DNA of 64,000 nt. Source: CAZRVH01 sp964624905. Its GTDB lineage: Bacteria > Patescibacteriota > Gracilibacteria > Peribacterales > Peribacteraceae. The notes beneath the pieces were generated by a model that saw only the letters and a program-made list of their open reading frames with translations, made no database searches and was not told the origin of the DNA. Position numbers and translations under genes: made by a program. Positions 23,262-33,300 of this stretch are shown in pieces; position 1 is the stretch's first letter; every line of letters begins with the position of its first letter. Where the stretch lies: NCBI GenBank assembly GCA_964624905.1, contig CAZUYK010000008.1, positions 1-64,000 of the forward strand, read 5' to 3'.

Positions 23262-24770
23262 ATGAACATCCTCACCCTTGTCCTTGTTTTGCTTCCGCAC
23301 GCGTCGGCGGCGACTTTTCCCGATATGTCCGACACGCATCCGGCGACCCCCGCCGTGGAGTGGCTGACGGAAAAAAACATCGTGCAGGGAAATCCGGACG
23401 GCACCTTTAGGCCGCAGCAGAACCTGAATAGGGCGGAGTTAGCCAAAATCCTCGTCGGAGCCTTCGGCACGCAGAATCTCTCGGCAGGTACATGCTTCAC
23501 CGACGTCCAAAACGGGGAATGGTATGCACCCTTCGTCTGCGGGGCGAAACAGATGGGCATCGTGGAAGGATATCCCGACGGCACCTTCAGACCCTCTGCC
23601 GACGTCACCGCGGTGGAAGCAGCCAAGATGATCGCGAAAACGTTGGACATCGACATGACTTTGGCGGCAGGCGACGCATGGTACGCGTCCGCGATGCGCT
23701 ACCTCGACAGCCGCAACGCGATTCCCGATACCCTCTATTTCCTGGACGACCAGGTGAACCGCGGCGAGATGGCCATCATGATGCACGGCGCATTCTCCAC
23801 AAGCACGGCGCCGGCAACCACGTTCGCCGCATTGCAAAGACACTCGACTCCTCCGGTTTGCGGCGACAATATCTGCCAACGCGGAGAACTGGATTTCGAA
23901 TACCGCCTCGTTTCCCCCGTGGGAGAAGGAGAATACAAGAGCGTTCCGGGTCCCCTCGCTTGCCATGCCGACTGCGATAGCGAGATAGTACGCTGCGCGG
24001 GTTACGACGAAAGCCTCAATACCGATCAGATGGGATGCATGCAGGATTCCGACTGCATCATTGCGAACGATCGGATCATGTCAGTATCGGAATTGCGATG
24101 GATCAACGATCGCGCCTCCAAAACCAATGCCTATTGCGGCGTGCCAATCGGGGGTGTGCCGATGCATTGCCTTGGCTGCGTACATGGCGAAAACGAGCCC
24201 CCTCCCGTATGTTTCGAAGGAAAGTGCGAATCGAAAAGCCGGGCCGATTGGCTGAAAATGGCCCGGGACAACGAACCTGAGGAGGTAAAAAAACACAGGG
24301 ACGGCGTATGCGAAGCATCGGACATGTATTGCGCAAGGGGTGGATTGAAAGCGTATTGCACCGCTTTCGGCGAAGACTGCGGCAGTGACGAACTCTCGGC
24401 GTCCCCATTGATACAAAGGTGCATAGAGGACGGAGGAGTGCTTGAGCAAAAATCGGCGAATGCGCGCGGAGCTTCCTGCAAACCGAAGACCTGCTCCAAC
24501 TCGGATGATTGCGGCGGGAGCAAGGACTACCCCGTTGATTTGTGCGTGATGGAAGCCGATGACCACACCGTGGGCGTGTGCACGAAATTGCACGCGGGCG
24601 ATTGCATACGGTTCAGCGAACGAACTCGGAACTACGTGTGGACCGAAAATTGTCCCGCGACGTGCAGTGACGATTCGCAGTGCCCCCGCGGCATGGGATG
24701 CCTCGGCACGGATCGTATCGGCCCGCAGACCAATCCGCCCACGTACACGCACATCTGCTTCCCCGACTGA
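23262..24770 (+). CDS. SLH-domain surface protein with Cys-rich C-terminal region
   Basis: From the ATG at 23262 the protein is 502 residues. A signal peptide (about 1-17, ending ASAA) is followed by three S-layer-homology repeats at about 18-64, 72-118 and 122-166, each with the typical NPDGTFRP/GYPDGTFRP or equivalent segment. SLH domains bind cell-wall polymers. The remaining 330 residues contain about 30 Cys in spaced pairs (CGDNICQRGELD, CHADCDSEIVRC, CKPKTCSNSDDCGG), suggesting an extracellular disulfide-rich fold. It indicates a single-membrane envelope with a wall-anchored layer. Confidence 0.85.
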   Translation: MNILTLVLVLLPHASAATFPDMSDTHPATPAVEWLTEKNIVQGNPDGTFRPQQNLNRAELAKILVGAFGTQNLSAGTCFTDVQNGEWYAPFVCGAKQMGIVEGYPDGTFRPSADVTAVEAAKMIAKTLDIDMTLAAGDAWYASAMRYLDSRNAIPDTLYFLDDQVNRGEMAIMMHGAFSTSTAPATTFAALQRHSTPPVCGDNICQRGELDFEYRLVSPVGEGEYKSVPGPLACHADCDSEIVRCAGYDESLNTDQMGCMQDSDCIIANDRIMSVSELRWINDRASKTNAYCGVPIGGVPMHCLGCVHGENEPPPVCFEGKCESKSRADWLKMARDNEPEEVKKHRDGVCEASDMYCARGGLKAYCTAFGEDCGSDELSASPLIQRCIEDGGVLEQKSANARGASCKPKTCSNSDDCGGSKDYPVDLCVMEADDHTVGVCTKLHAGDCIRFSERTRNYVWTENCPATCSDDSQCPRGMGCLGTDRIGPQTNPPTYTHICFPD

Positions 24771-24831
24771 CCGCCGGGAAAACGGGATCAATTGCTCGAT
24801 TGAAAAGCAGGTCAAGCGTATGATCATACTT

Positions 24832-25260
24832 ATGACGCAACTCGCACACTTCGGCATGGGATGTTTCTGGGGTCCGGACGAATACTTCTCCAAAGTCCCG
24901 GGCGTGATCCGCACCACCGTCGGATATTCCGGCGGGGTGAAAGCGAACCCGACGTACAAAGACCTGGGCGACCACACGGAAACCGTGGAGATCGAGTTTG
25001 ATCCCGCCGTGATCACCTACCGCCGGCTGCTGGATCATTTCTTCGAGCAACACGACGCCACCTACAAGGCCAAGACGCAGTACAAGAGCGTCATCTTCAC
25101 GCACGGCGATGAGCAGGAAATAGAAGCCAAGGCACGCCTAGGCGAAGAAGAGGCGAAGGGATTCAACATCGTCACCGAGATCACGCCCGCATTGAAGTTT
25201 TACAAAGCGGAGGAGTACCACCAGAAATACCTGGAGAAGAATCGGGGGGCGGTATGTTAG
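24832..25260 (+). CDS. msrA: Peptide methionine sulfoxide reductase MsrA
   Basis: The protein is 142 residues from the ATG at 24832; an alternative ATG lies 12 bases earlier. The active-site motif GMGCFWGPDEYF holds the catalytic Cys, and YSGG, DHTETVEIEFDP and EEYHQKYL are typical of the family. It reduces methionine-S-sulfoxide in damaged proteins. The usual C-terminal resolving Cys may be the terminal one (GAVC). The TAG stop lies in the following inverted repeat. Confidence 0.93.
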   Translation: MTQLAHFGMGCFWGPDEYFSKVPGVIRTTVGYSGGVKANPTYKDLGDHTETVEIEFDPAVITYRRLLDHFFEQHDATYKAKTQYKSVIFTHGDEQEIEAKARLGEEEAKGFNIVTEITPALKFYKAEEYHQKYLEKNRGAVC

Positions 25261-25380
25261 GAGATTAGAAATTAGCTTCGTTAGCTTCTTTACAATGAAA
25301 AGTTTGATCTCTTTATGTATACATGATCAAATATTTTATTCAATAAATAAGGAAGCTAATGAAGCTAAAACCTCCTAATC
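25257..25380. repeat. Inverted TTAG/CTAA array between convergent genes
   Basis: The left arm (25257-25290) has TTAGGAG, TTAG and two TTAGCTTC units; the right arm (25349-25380) has two GAAGCTAA units and CCTCCTAA. The 58-base AT-rich spacer contains an inner TTTGATC/GATCAAA hairpin. It separates msrA from the convergent MFS gene and may work as a two-way terminator. Confidence 0.65.
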
Positions 25381-25387
25381 CCCTCGC

Positions 25388-26683
25388 TCAATGTCCAATC
25401 CCCAACGGCTCCTCGTGCTTTGGGAAATGCTCCACGCGCGGTTCGAACTTCCACAGGAACAGCAGTCCGCCCGCGGCGATGAACACCACCGCGATGATGG
25501 TGGGCATGGTGATGCCAAACCACGCGGCGAAGACGCCGGAGAGGAGCGGGGGTAATGCGTTGGACAGGCTCTGCACCGACGCGGCGATGCCCATCACCTG
25601 GCCCTGTTTGCGCGGGTCCGCACTGTGACTGAGGATCGCCATGAAATTGGCCATGGTGAGGCCGTTGTTGATGGCGAAGAACGGCGTGATGACGTACAGC
25701 CACCAAGCCTGGCGCGGCAGCAGGAAGAGTAGCACGAGCACGCTCATCAGCGGCAGCGTGATACGCACCACCTGGTAATCCTTGATTCCCCTGTTGGCCA
25801 CGGCGCGCGTGATGAACCCCTGCGTGATGGCGATGCACACGCCCAGGAACGCGAAGTAGAACCCGATATCCCCTTCCGTGTAGCCGAACCTGGCCGTGAG
25901 GAACACCGCGAAGAATGACACGAAGAAGGAAAATCCTCCCTGGAACAGGAATGCGACGGTGAAGAGCACCCGCATCTCTTTCAATGTGAAAGCGGTCGCG
26001 ATGTCGCGGATGGACTTGGTCCACGTCAGCTTCTCATTCTTCAGATGCAGGTTCGTTTCCGGCAGGTAGAAGAACACCGCGATGGCGTTGAGGGTAGCGA
26101 GGATGGCCGCGAACCAGAACGGAACGGCCGCGCTGAACCAACTGACAATCGAGGGATCTGCCAGAACACCTCCCAGGAACGGACCGACGACGAAGCCGAC
26201 GCCGAACGCCATGCCCATGAGACCGAAATTCTTCGCCCTATTCTGCGGCGTAGATACATCCGCGATCGCCGCCTGCGCCACCGAGATGTTTCCTCCGGTG
26301 ACTCCATCCAAGATGCGCGAGGCGAAGAGCAGCGGGATATTGCGCGTGAGAATGGCGATGGCGAACACCACATAGCCGAGCGCCGTTCCCGCCAAACAGA
26401 ACGATAGCACCTTCTTGCGGCCGTAGTGGTCCGACAGCTGTCCCAAAATGGGCGCCGCGAAGAACATCATGATGGGGTAGATGGCCGTGAGGAGCCCGAG
26501 CAGGAAGTACCCCTGGTTGATCGTCCAGCCCGCGGGGAGCAGGTAGTGCGGGGAGTCCGGATTCGCCAGGAGCTGGGGAATGACCGGGATGAGGATGCCG
26601 ATACCGATGAGGTCCACGAAGATCGTGAAGATAACGGCGAAAAGCGGATTACGGGTTTTTGCTGATGTGGGAGCGGTGGGCAT
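25388..26683 (-). CDS. MFS drug:H+ antiporter-like transporter
   Basis: The 431-residue protein has twelve hydrophobic helices. The motif [12 protein letters not shown] in the loop between helices 2 and 3 is the MFS signature, and the N-terminal [17 protein letters not shown] and [18 protein letters not shown] segments are typical of the TetA/DHA1 type. It probably exports a small molecule by proton exchange; the substrate is unknown. A copy of its first codons recurs at 29241, see the direct repeats. Confidence 0.88.
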   Translation of the reverse strand: MPTAPTSAKTRNPLFAVIFTIFVDLIGIGILIPVIPQLLANPDSPHYLLPAGWTINQGYFLLGLLTAIYPIMMFFAAPILGQLSDHYGRKKVLSFCLAGTALGYVVFAIAILTRNIPLLFASRILDGVTGGNISVAQAAIADVSTPQNRAKNFGLMGMAFGVGFVVGPFLGGVLADPSIVSWFSAAVPFWFAAILATLNAIAVFFYLPETNLHLKNEKLTWTKSIRDIATAFTLKEMRVLFTVAFLFQGGFSFFVSFFAVFLTARFGYTEGDIGFYFAFLGVCIAITQGFITRAVANRGIKDYQVVRITLPLMSVLVLLFLLPRQAWWLYVITPFFAINNGLTMANFMAILSHSADPRKQGQVMGIAASVQSLSNALPPLLSGVFAAWFGITMPTIIAVVFIAAGGLLFLWKFEPRVEHFPKHEEPLGIGH

Positions 26684-26700
26684 AGGTGGGAATGGTAGCA
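26655..26700. repeat. Direct repeat, copy 1 (5' end of the MFS gene)
   Basis: GTTTTTGCTGATGTGGGAGC and the next bases up to the start codon complement, then a looser match to GGTAGCAG, recur at 29241-29284 in the same orientation. This copy holds the functional start of the MFS gene. Confidence 0.75.
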
Positions 26701-26711
26701 GTTTTTATTTT

Positions 26712-27236
26712 TTATTCATGATAAAAGTATGTTTTATCGAATATTCCAGCTACCCGCTCTTTCATATCGTTAAAATTTTGCGTTGGCCATTTTTTTCTAT
26801 CTCCTATTACCAATGTTAAATTATAAAGAAATAGTGAATGCGCAAATGAAGTAGCAACGGGCAAATTATCAATTTCTTCCCAAACGTGCATTGGAAAGGC
26901 ATCTTTTAAAATCTTCTGCAAAATATCTTTATTTGTTATGACAGAAACTTTATTTCCCATAAGAAATAACAAAAGAACAACCAAAGCCAATCTTTTGTTC
27001 CCGTTTTTAAAATACTGAGAGCCCGCAATACTTGTTATGAGGTATGCAGCTTTTTCAGAGAAACTAGAATAGTAATCATCTACCGTCACCATATAAAGAA
27101 CCTTTCCTAAGTCAGCCATCCCACTTTCATCCAATTCATAATTTGGCGCTGGCTCGCTATCAATAAGTTCTGCGTAGATATAAGGAAAAGCTAATCTTTT
27201 ACAAATATCCACGCCAAAATATTGAATATTCTTCAT
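26712..27236 (-). CDS. Fic/Doc-like protein with altered catalytic motif
   Basis: The 174-residue protein has the core segment GSQYFKNGNKRLALVVLLLFL (about 91-111), which matches the Doc/Fic motif HxFxxxNKRTA followed by a hydrophobic helix. The catalytic His is Gln here, while Phe, Asn, Lys and Arg are kept. Doc toxins modify EF-Tu; without His the protein may be inactive or use different chemistry. The gene is AT-rich and coupled by a 4-base overlap to a small upstream gene, in the manner of a toxin-antitoxin pair. Confidence 0.6.
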   Translation of the reverse strand: MKNIQYFGVDICKRLAFPYIYAELIDSEPAPNYELDESGMADLGKVLYMVTVDDYYSSFSEKAAYLITSIAGSQYFKNGNKRLALVVLLLFLMGNKVSVITNKDILQKILKDAFPMHVWEEIDNLPVATSFAHSLFLYNLTLVIGDRKKWPTQNFNDMKERVAGIFDKTYFYHE

Positions 27237-27388
27237 CTCTTACTTAACTCCCTGATAACCATTCGATAGCTATCGTCCAATTCATTCAGTGTTTTAGGCA
27301 AAGCCTTATACTCTGCCTTATTTTTTAAGGCAGCTTGAGGACTCTTCCTTACCCTCCTCACCCAACGATTTTTCAAAAACTTTAACAT
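27233..27388 (-). CDS. Small basic protein upstream of the Doc-like gene (possible antitoxin)
   Basis: The frame encodes 51 residues, basic and probably helical (WVRRVRKSPQAALKNKAEYK, then NELDDSYRMVIRELSKR). Its TGA overlaps the ATG of the Doc-like gene as ATGA, the arrangement of toxin-antitoxin operons. It does not resemble Phd or other antitoxins I know. Composition is AT-rich like its partner. Confidence 0.6.
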   Translation of the reverse strand: MLKFLKNRWVRRVRKSPQAALKNKAEYKALPKTLNELDDSYRMVIRELSKR

Positions 27389-27477
27389 AGTTGTATGATA
27401 TCTTTTACATTCAAAAAGTCCATCAAATTGTATTGATTAAGTATCATCTTTAGAAATTTCTCAATTATGGGCAATAT

Positions 27478-28992
27478 TTAAGAGTCAGTTAAAAATCCTT
27501 TATTCTGACATTCGGCCAGTTTGTCCTTCAGATATATCATCGCAATGCAGTCATCCTCGTTGTAATCGAGAATGCGCTGCAGCTTCTTTGAATCCTTATC
27601 CTTGCACCATTCGTTATACCACTCGATAGATGCCGCGCCGGATGGATGCGAATCTCTCCATGAAAATCCGAGCAACTGAGCCAAGGTTTTCACAGAGTAA
27701 TTGTAGGTTGGCCAATCGGTACAGGGCAGAATGATGTCGTAATAGAGATCAATCGCAAACGCAGGATCGAAAAATGCTTCCACCTCTTCTTCAGTAATCA
27801 CATCAGGGTATTTTTGCTGCAAGTTACGGTACTGCGTTCGTTCATACTTGCTGTAGTAGTAAACAGCCACATCATCTTTATTAAACGAATTGATGTATTT
27901 CCAAAATTCTTTCCATGCCTGCCGTTCTGCCTCTGCACTCACTTCCTGAGCCACGAATGAGTGAAAAGTCCTCTTTCCTTCTTTTTGCTCTACAACACCG
28001 TGTAAATACACAATATCCTGTGTCGGATCACCTTCAAGATCGAAATACAGTTCGATTGGTTTCTCAGGAAGAAAGAAAGGTGCGCGAATGAGGGGTTCCT
28101 TCGTTCCCGATGTAAGCAACTTCGCTCGACGCACGTATTTTTCTAGTGATGCTTTGCCGATACCCGGTACTCCGGTTTTACCTTTGGAATCACAAATGGA
28201 ATCAATATCCACGGCACTCAGTTTTTCTACGTCCAGAGCGATAGACAGCATGGCCTCTTTCTTGGAGCGCCCAAGCTCGGGCACAAGCGAGATATCTTTC
28301 TTCTCAATACACTGTTTCTTGCATGTGCTCTGCCACTGACATAGTTTGCAGATACTGATCATCGCAGGCTCGCTCTTCATGGCGCCTTCTATCAGCGCCT
28401 GAACAATAGGCACGGTCTCCTGATACAACTCCCACCACGTCTGCGTATTCTTCACGCCCTGCGGCGCATTGAGGTTGTAGTCGACGATATTGCCTTTGCT
28501 GTCCCAGATCTTTCCTCGATGATGCGTGGCATATCCCAGCCGATTCAACGCATCTGTATAGAGAGCAAGCTGCAAAGCGTAGTGCTTCTTCGGCTTCCCC
28601 TCGGTTTCGTCATCTTCTCCCTCAAGACCCATACCAGATTTGATATCGACCGGAAGGTATTCGCCGCTTTCTTGTAGTTCGAGTAGATCCGGCTCTCCAA
28701 CCAGCTCGCCTACTTCAAGACGACCCTGGTAGATATACGGCGTCTTCTTTTTCATTGCCTCAATGGTCGGTTGAAATCGATCCTGCTTCGCAATGCCAGA
28801 CAGATCCACCATATCCATGGAACCCTTGTGCGTGTCGATGACTTTCTTCTCGTACTGCGTTCCTTTCTCCCACAGCATCTGGACAAATTCGTTCACTGGA
28901 TCTTTCAAGCTTGGATCGTCATGAGCATCACGCCAGATGCGATGCGGACATTGTGTGTATGCGTAGAGGTGGGAGGCGGTTATATACATCAC
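27478..28992 (-). CDS. TM0106-type RecB-like nuclease (Cas4-like plus RNase H-like domains)
   Basis: The 504-residue protein has an N-terminal PD-(D/E)XK nuclease domain. GEPDLLEL and PVDIKSG are the active-site motifs, and the Cys of TQCPHRIW plus the CKLCQW...CKKQC cluster could bind a 4Fe-4S centre as in Cas4. A helix-hairpin-helix (GVPGIGKASLEKY) follows. The C-terminal half starts with IELYFDLEGDP and ends with DYNEDDCIAMIYL, the pattern of a DnaQ/RNase H-like exonuclease. Family members are found in DNA repair and defence contexts. It overlaps nothing but directly follows the KTSC gene. Confidence 0.85.
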   Translation of the reverse strand: MMYITASHLYAYTQCPHRIWRDAHDDPSLKDPVNEFVQMLWEKGTQYEKKVIDTHKGSMDMVDLSGIAKQDRFQPTIEAMKKKTPYIYQGRLEVGELVGEPDLLELQESGEYLPVDIKSGMGLEGEDDETEGKPKKHYALQLALYTDALNRLGYATHHRGKIWDSKGNIVDYNLNAPQGVKNTQTWWELYQETVPIVQALIEGAMKSEPAMISICKLCQWQSTCKKQCIEKKDISLVPELGRSKKEAMLSIALDVEKLSAVDIDSICDSKGKTGVPGIGKASLEKYVRRAKLLTSGTKEPLIRAPFFLPEKPIELYFDLEGDPTQDIVYLHGVVEQKEGKRTFHSFVAQEVSAEAERQAWKEFWKYINSFNKDDVAVYYYSKYERTQYRNLQQKYPDVITEEEVEAFFDPAFAIDLYYDIILPCTDWPTYNYSVKTLAQLLGFSWRDSHPSGAASIEWYNEWCKDKDSKKLQRILDYNEDDCIAMIYLKDKLAECQNKGFLTDS

Positions 28993-29196
28993 TTAATGAG
29001 CACTATATTGATCCCGAATATAATCATTAAAGTATGTTCCTTTAGATGCTGCATTCATTAATCCTAAATAAATAGATTCTGGAACGTTGTAATAAGAATA
29101 TAAACCAGTTTCGTGGAATTCGATTACAAGTATTTTTGAGATCCGATCATACCCAACTGCTTTAATGGCCGAAGATGATACGGGTTGCATCTGCAC
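28993..29196 (-). CDS. KTSC domain protein
   Basis: The 67-residue protein has the KTSC pattern: SSSAIKAVGYDRISKILVI, a central FHETGLYSYYNVPESIY and the G-x-YFNDYIRDQY end. The domain is small and occurs alone or next to nucleases and phage genes; it is thought to bind nucleic acid or protein. It is the first gene of a unit with the RecB-like nuclease, with no gap between them. Confidence 0.8.
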   Translation of the reverse strand: MQMQPVSSSAIKAVGYDRISKILVIEFHETGLYSYYNVPESIYLGLMNAASKGTYFNDYIRDQYSAH

Positions 29197-29240
29197 GATA
29201 AGTAATAAGTTACACTATATTCTGATAATATTCATGTCGA

Positions 29241-29284
29241 GTTTTTGCTGATGTGGGAGCGGTGGACATGACGGGGGGGTAGCA
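29241..29284. repeat. Direct repeat, copy 2 (truncated MFS start)
   Basis: This is the second copy of the sequence at 26655-26700, 2,586 bases away. In the minus direction it would encode [11 protein letters not shown], the first residues of the MFS protein with one change, before diverging. It is therefore a leftover of a gene start, not a regulatory site. Confidence 0.75.
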
Positions 29285-29345
29285 GAAGATTGATTTCATA
29301 AGAATCATTTCTTGATTTTTTATTTATAAAGTCCAAACTAAAACT

Positions 29346-30326
29346 GTGACAGAGGTATCTGTCGAGGTAATGCATCCAAATGTCCCTCAATCCGAGCGGC
29401 AATCTTTGGGATCTATAATAAGTGGGGAGTATGATGGCAATTGGTTTTATGCAATCAAAGCAAAAGCTTTTATAGCATCAGCTATTGATGGTGATATCAT
29501 CGCAACTATTTTAGAACAAAGATGTATTGCAACATTAGGCTTATTCCCTAGCAAAGAAGAAAAAGAATCTTGGAGAAATTCATTACCTGCTTTGGCAAGA
29601 GTAATGAAGTTGGCTCAATTGAATGAACAAATTATCTTACTGGAATATTGTCCACCTTCGCGAGATAATATTCCAACACGAATTGATGCAGTAATTTGTG
29701 GAGCAGATAGAAAAGGACAACTACATGCAATCCTCATCGAATTAAAACAATGGGCAAATATGCCTATGAAATTATCAGATAAAGACGGATATATAAAAAT
29801 TCAAATGGGAAGGAAGTGGATTAATAAACGTCATCCAAGAAAGCAGGCAGAAGATTATAGAAATCATATGCAAAAAGTAATGTCTATCTGCGGATTAGAT
29901 GCTAACTACATTATTTTTCACGCATATGCATATCTTCATAATGCAATTAATCTTTCACAGGTAAAAAAGGATATTCTTTTTGGAAATAAAAGTGAATTCG
30001 ACGAAGATAGTCGTCTATATACAAATGATTTTGCTGGAATTCTTGCAAAAAAATTCAGCGAATTTACAGGGGCAGGAAAGGGAGAAGGTGCCTTGGTTGC
30101 AATACGAACAATTCAGAATTTATCATTAAAGCATCTTGATAAACTGCCCATAAGACCAAAATCTGACGATAATTGGAAAAAGTTATATAAGAGAAAAATT
30201 TGGAGAGGTTATTCGGGTTGGCAAGATTCTAAGATTGCAAAATTCTTTTGGGTATTTGTTTGGACAATTTTTATACCACTTTGCTTATTGATTGGTGGCT
30301 TGGCATATATATTTTATTACAAATAA
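29346..30326 (+). CDS. Membrane-anchored PD-(D/E)XK-like nuclease (tentative)
   Basis: The 326-residue protein starts at a GTG. A central segment, RIDAVICG then AILIELKQW (about 117-139), matches the nuclease-like N-terminal domain that precedes DUF2075-type helicases (R-I/V-D then I-x-E-L-K-Q-W), with the E-x-K active-site pair. Here it stands alone and ends in a transmembrane helix (FFWVFVWTIFIPLCLLIGGL) with a short tail. It is strongly AT-rich and lies between defence-type genes. A role as a membrane-tethered defence effector is inference; another possibility is a remnant of a larger helicase gene. Confidence 0.5.
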   Translation: MTEVSVEVMHPNVPQSERQSLGSIISGEYDGNWFYAIKAKAFIASAIDGDIIATILEQRCIATLGLFPSKEEKESWRNSLPALARVMKLAQLNEQIILLEYCPPSRDNIPTRIDAVICGADRKGQLHAILIELKQWANMPMKLSDKDGYIKIQMGRKWINKRHPRKQAEDYRNHMQKVMSICGLDANYIIFHAYAYLHNAINLSQVKKDILFGNKSEFDEDSRLYTNDFAGILAKKFSEFTGAGKGEGALVAIRTIQNLSLKHLDKLPIRPKSDDNWKKLYKRKIWRGYSGWQDSKIAKFFWVFVWTIFIPLCLLIGGLAYIFYYK

Positions 30327-30328
30327 AA

Positions 30329-33300
30329 TTATTTGATCGGCCATCCCCCATTCTCCTTAATCACCTCATCTATCTCCTCCATAAGCCTCTTCGTCTCCAC
30401 AAGCGCCACAACGATCTTCTGGTAGTGCTCTAGATCATCACTGGAAAGAGTACGGCCCTTACGATCTTTCAACCACTTCTGTAGAGGTTGGTAACCACCA
30501 ATGGGGAAGTTCCAGGCAGCTTCCGGTACACCGCCGAAGTATTGAGTGGGATTAATAGATACGCGCTGAGATGCAGAATCGTACGATACTTTTTCCACCA
30601 CATTATCCCCTGCCACGGGATACTGCGTGATAAAGTTATACAATTTCGAAGACTCCATAAGATGCAACAAGCGAATCTCACGACCAAGAAGGACGAGCCT
30701 CCAGAAGAGGTCTTTGTTCGATGTAAACGGCACACGAGGGAAATTAATCTTCAAAAACTCTTTGTATCTCTCGCGGTAAGTGGGTGAATGTAAAATTGCA
30801 TAGATGTAATCAAAAATATCTTCTGGCAAAAACCCAGGTGTGGGATCATTTTCATAACACCACTTGTAAGTTAACTTTAGTATTTTTTCAATTTCACAAA
30901 CTAATTTCTTATTAAGATTCGGCACTTTTCCGTTTTGTGATTTATCTCCAACAAGAAGAAAATCCTTTTCTTCTAGGTATAATGGGAAAATATAATTGTA
31001 TTCTCGTGTCTGCATAGAAATAGTATTTCCATCAATCAAATTTTTGGCGGCAAACACATGTTGGAATGTCTGAAGAGATAATTGACGAGTTAAGATAATT
31101 CCAAAGTTATCTCCTAATAAAAAGTTCTTCATTACAGAATCTCGCGGATAAGCCATAAAACCTTTTGAATTGCCTGTATAATATGTTTTTCTATAATCAA
31201 ATGGACGATAAAGAATAGGGGTTTTGATTGGATTTTTATTTACTAAATCTTGAATGGCATTAACTAAGGTCCAATCCCTTCCATCTGAAGGAAGATCATA
31301 CTTAATTCTAATTTCATCGTCTTTTAAATGATTTACATCTTGCTTAAGAAGCTCTAGCTCTTTATCAGAAAACTGAATGCAAAAAGAATCTCGCTTGGTT
31401 TGTATTCCAGAATTCCATATTGGAAACAGTTCATTTAATTGGACCGAATTTTCATATTCCAATTGCAGATTAAAATCCTTCGGAACAAAGAAATAATTGG
31501 GCGCAGGTGCTTCAAGTTTTTCCCATTTTGTATTTTTTTCGTCGTGAGCATTCAACCAATCATATTTACTATCACGCTTTCCATAGAGATCCACATGATG
31601 CACAGTCCCGAGACCCATTTTCTTCTCAGAAGTTTTTACAAATAAAACAATGCTCACTCCTTGCATGATATCAAACAAGTTCTCATCCTTTCCGCCATCA
31701 GGAGCTTTTTCTTTGCGCTTACTGTTTCCATGCAAATCGACAACATAGATATGATCAAACGTCTCCAATAAACTCTTGCGCATCTGACGATGTGTGATTC
31801 CATCCAAGAACGAATTATTCGTGATCATCGCCACGATACCCTGTCCGTTTTTCTCGATGAGATGATGGGCAAAGCGAATGAATTTGATGTAATCATCATC
31901 CAAATTCAATTTCTTCTCGTTCAAATCTTTCTTGTAGTCATCAATCAACTTACCAATCCACGTCTTCCGCTTTTTTCCATCCGGACCGATTTCAATGGAT
32001 GCATTCTGAGAGCTCACGCTATACGGAGGATTTCCCAGAACGACCATGATCGGCAAGTCACGCTTCACTTCCTCAGCAGCCTGGGCTTCTTCCGTCAAAG
32101 CACCATCAAGTCCCAACCCACGGAATAACGTGTCATCCTTGGGAGGAGCTTCTTCCAAACTATTCGTAAGGAAGATCTTAAGGCGCTTCGTCAGTTTCTT
32201 TACCCCTGTTTCTGCCAGAGTCATGCTGAGTTTCAAGTGGGCGATCGTGTAACTCGCCATCATTAATTCAAAGCCGTGCAATCGTGGAACAAGATGCTCA
32301 TTAGCGAAGGCTTCCCATTCGCCCGCACGATCCTTGTATCTCTCGTGTACATTGCGGATCACTTCATTCAAAAAGGTTCCGGTTCCTACGGCAGGATCTA
32401 GGATCTGTACTCGGTCTATCTTTTTTGTGGAGGTTTTATTCTGTTCCGTGTATTTCCAGTCGATCTGTGCCCTATCTGCAAGACCTTGGGGCAAATCGAA
32501 GTGTTCTTTCAGCAACGCGTCGACTGAGCGAACAATGTATCGCACGACCGGAAGAGGCGTGTAAAAGACGCCGCGTTCCACGCGAAGTTTCGGATCATAC
32601 TCACGGAGGAAGTCCTCGTAGAAATGGATGATGGGATCGTGGGTCGCGTCATCGCCCTTCTCATACAGACCGTGTACGAGTGCTTTCACATCCGCATGAA
32701 CGAACACGTCACATAATTCATCCACAATGAATGAGAGCTTCTTTTCGAAGTTAGCACCTGCGATATGGTCAAAAAATTGCTGCAGTAGATGGTTGCTTGC
32801 AGGGATCTTTTCTCGCGCTTCTGTACGAGAAAAACTATCCGGCGTTTCATCATTGTAACGCGCCACAAACAACCCATATACGAGCGTCTGTGAATAGAGA
32901 TCGGCAAAATTCTCGTCATCCAAATCATGAATAAGCTTCGTTTTTAGAATATCTCGGATCTTCTCAATATCGCCTTTCATGCCTCCAAATCCCGGCGCAA
33001 GGATCTCGGAAATATTGTCACGCAACCTGCGTGCCTTGCCTCCCATGATCTTCGCCAAATGCTGTGCGGAACGAATACTATCAACTGGCTCCGTTACGAA
33101 ATCCGCAATAGTCCTCTCCAGCGTACCGAACACATCAGGCTTCTGGTCAATTTTGCTTTCATTCTTCACCCCGATAATAATAGGATCGCCGTAACGCTGC
33201 CCATTCTTATAGAAACGGAATTCAATTCCATTTGTTAAAATAAGGTTCGCATATCCGTAGTACCTCGCCATCTGTTCCCCTTTCTCGATTTTATCCAGAT

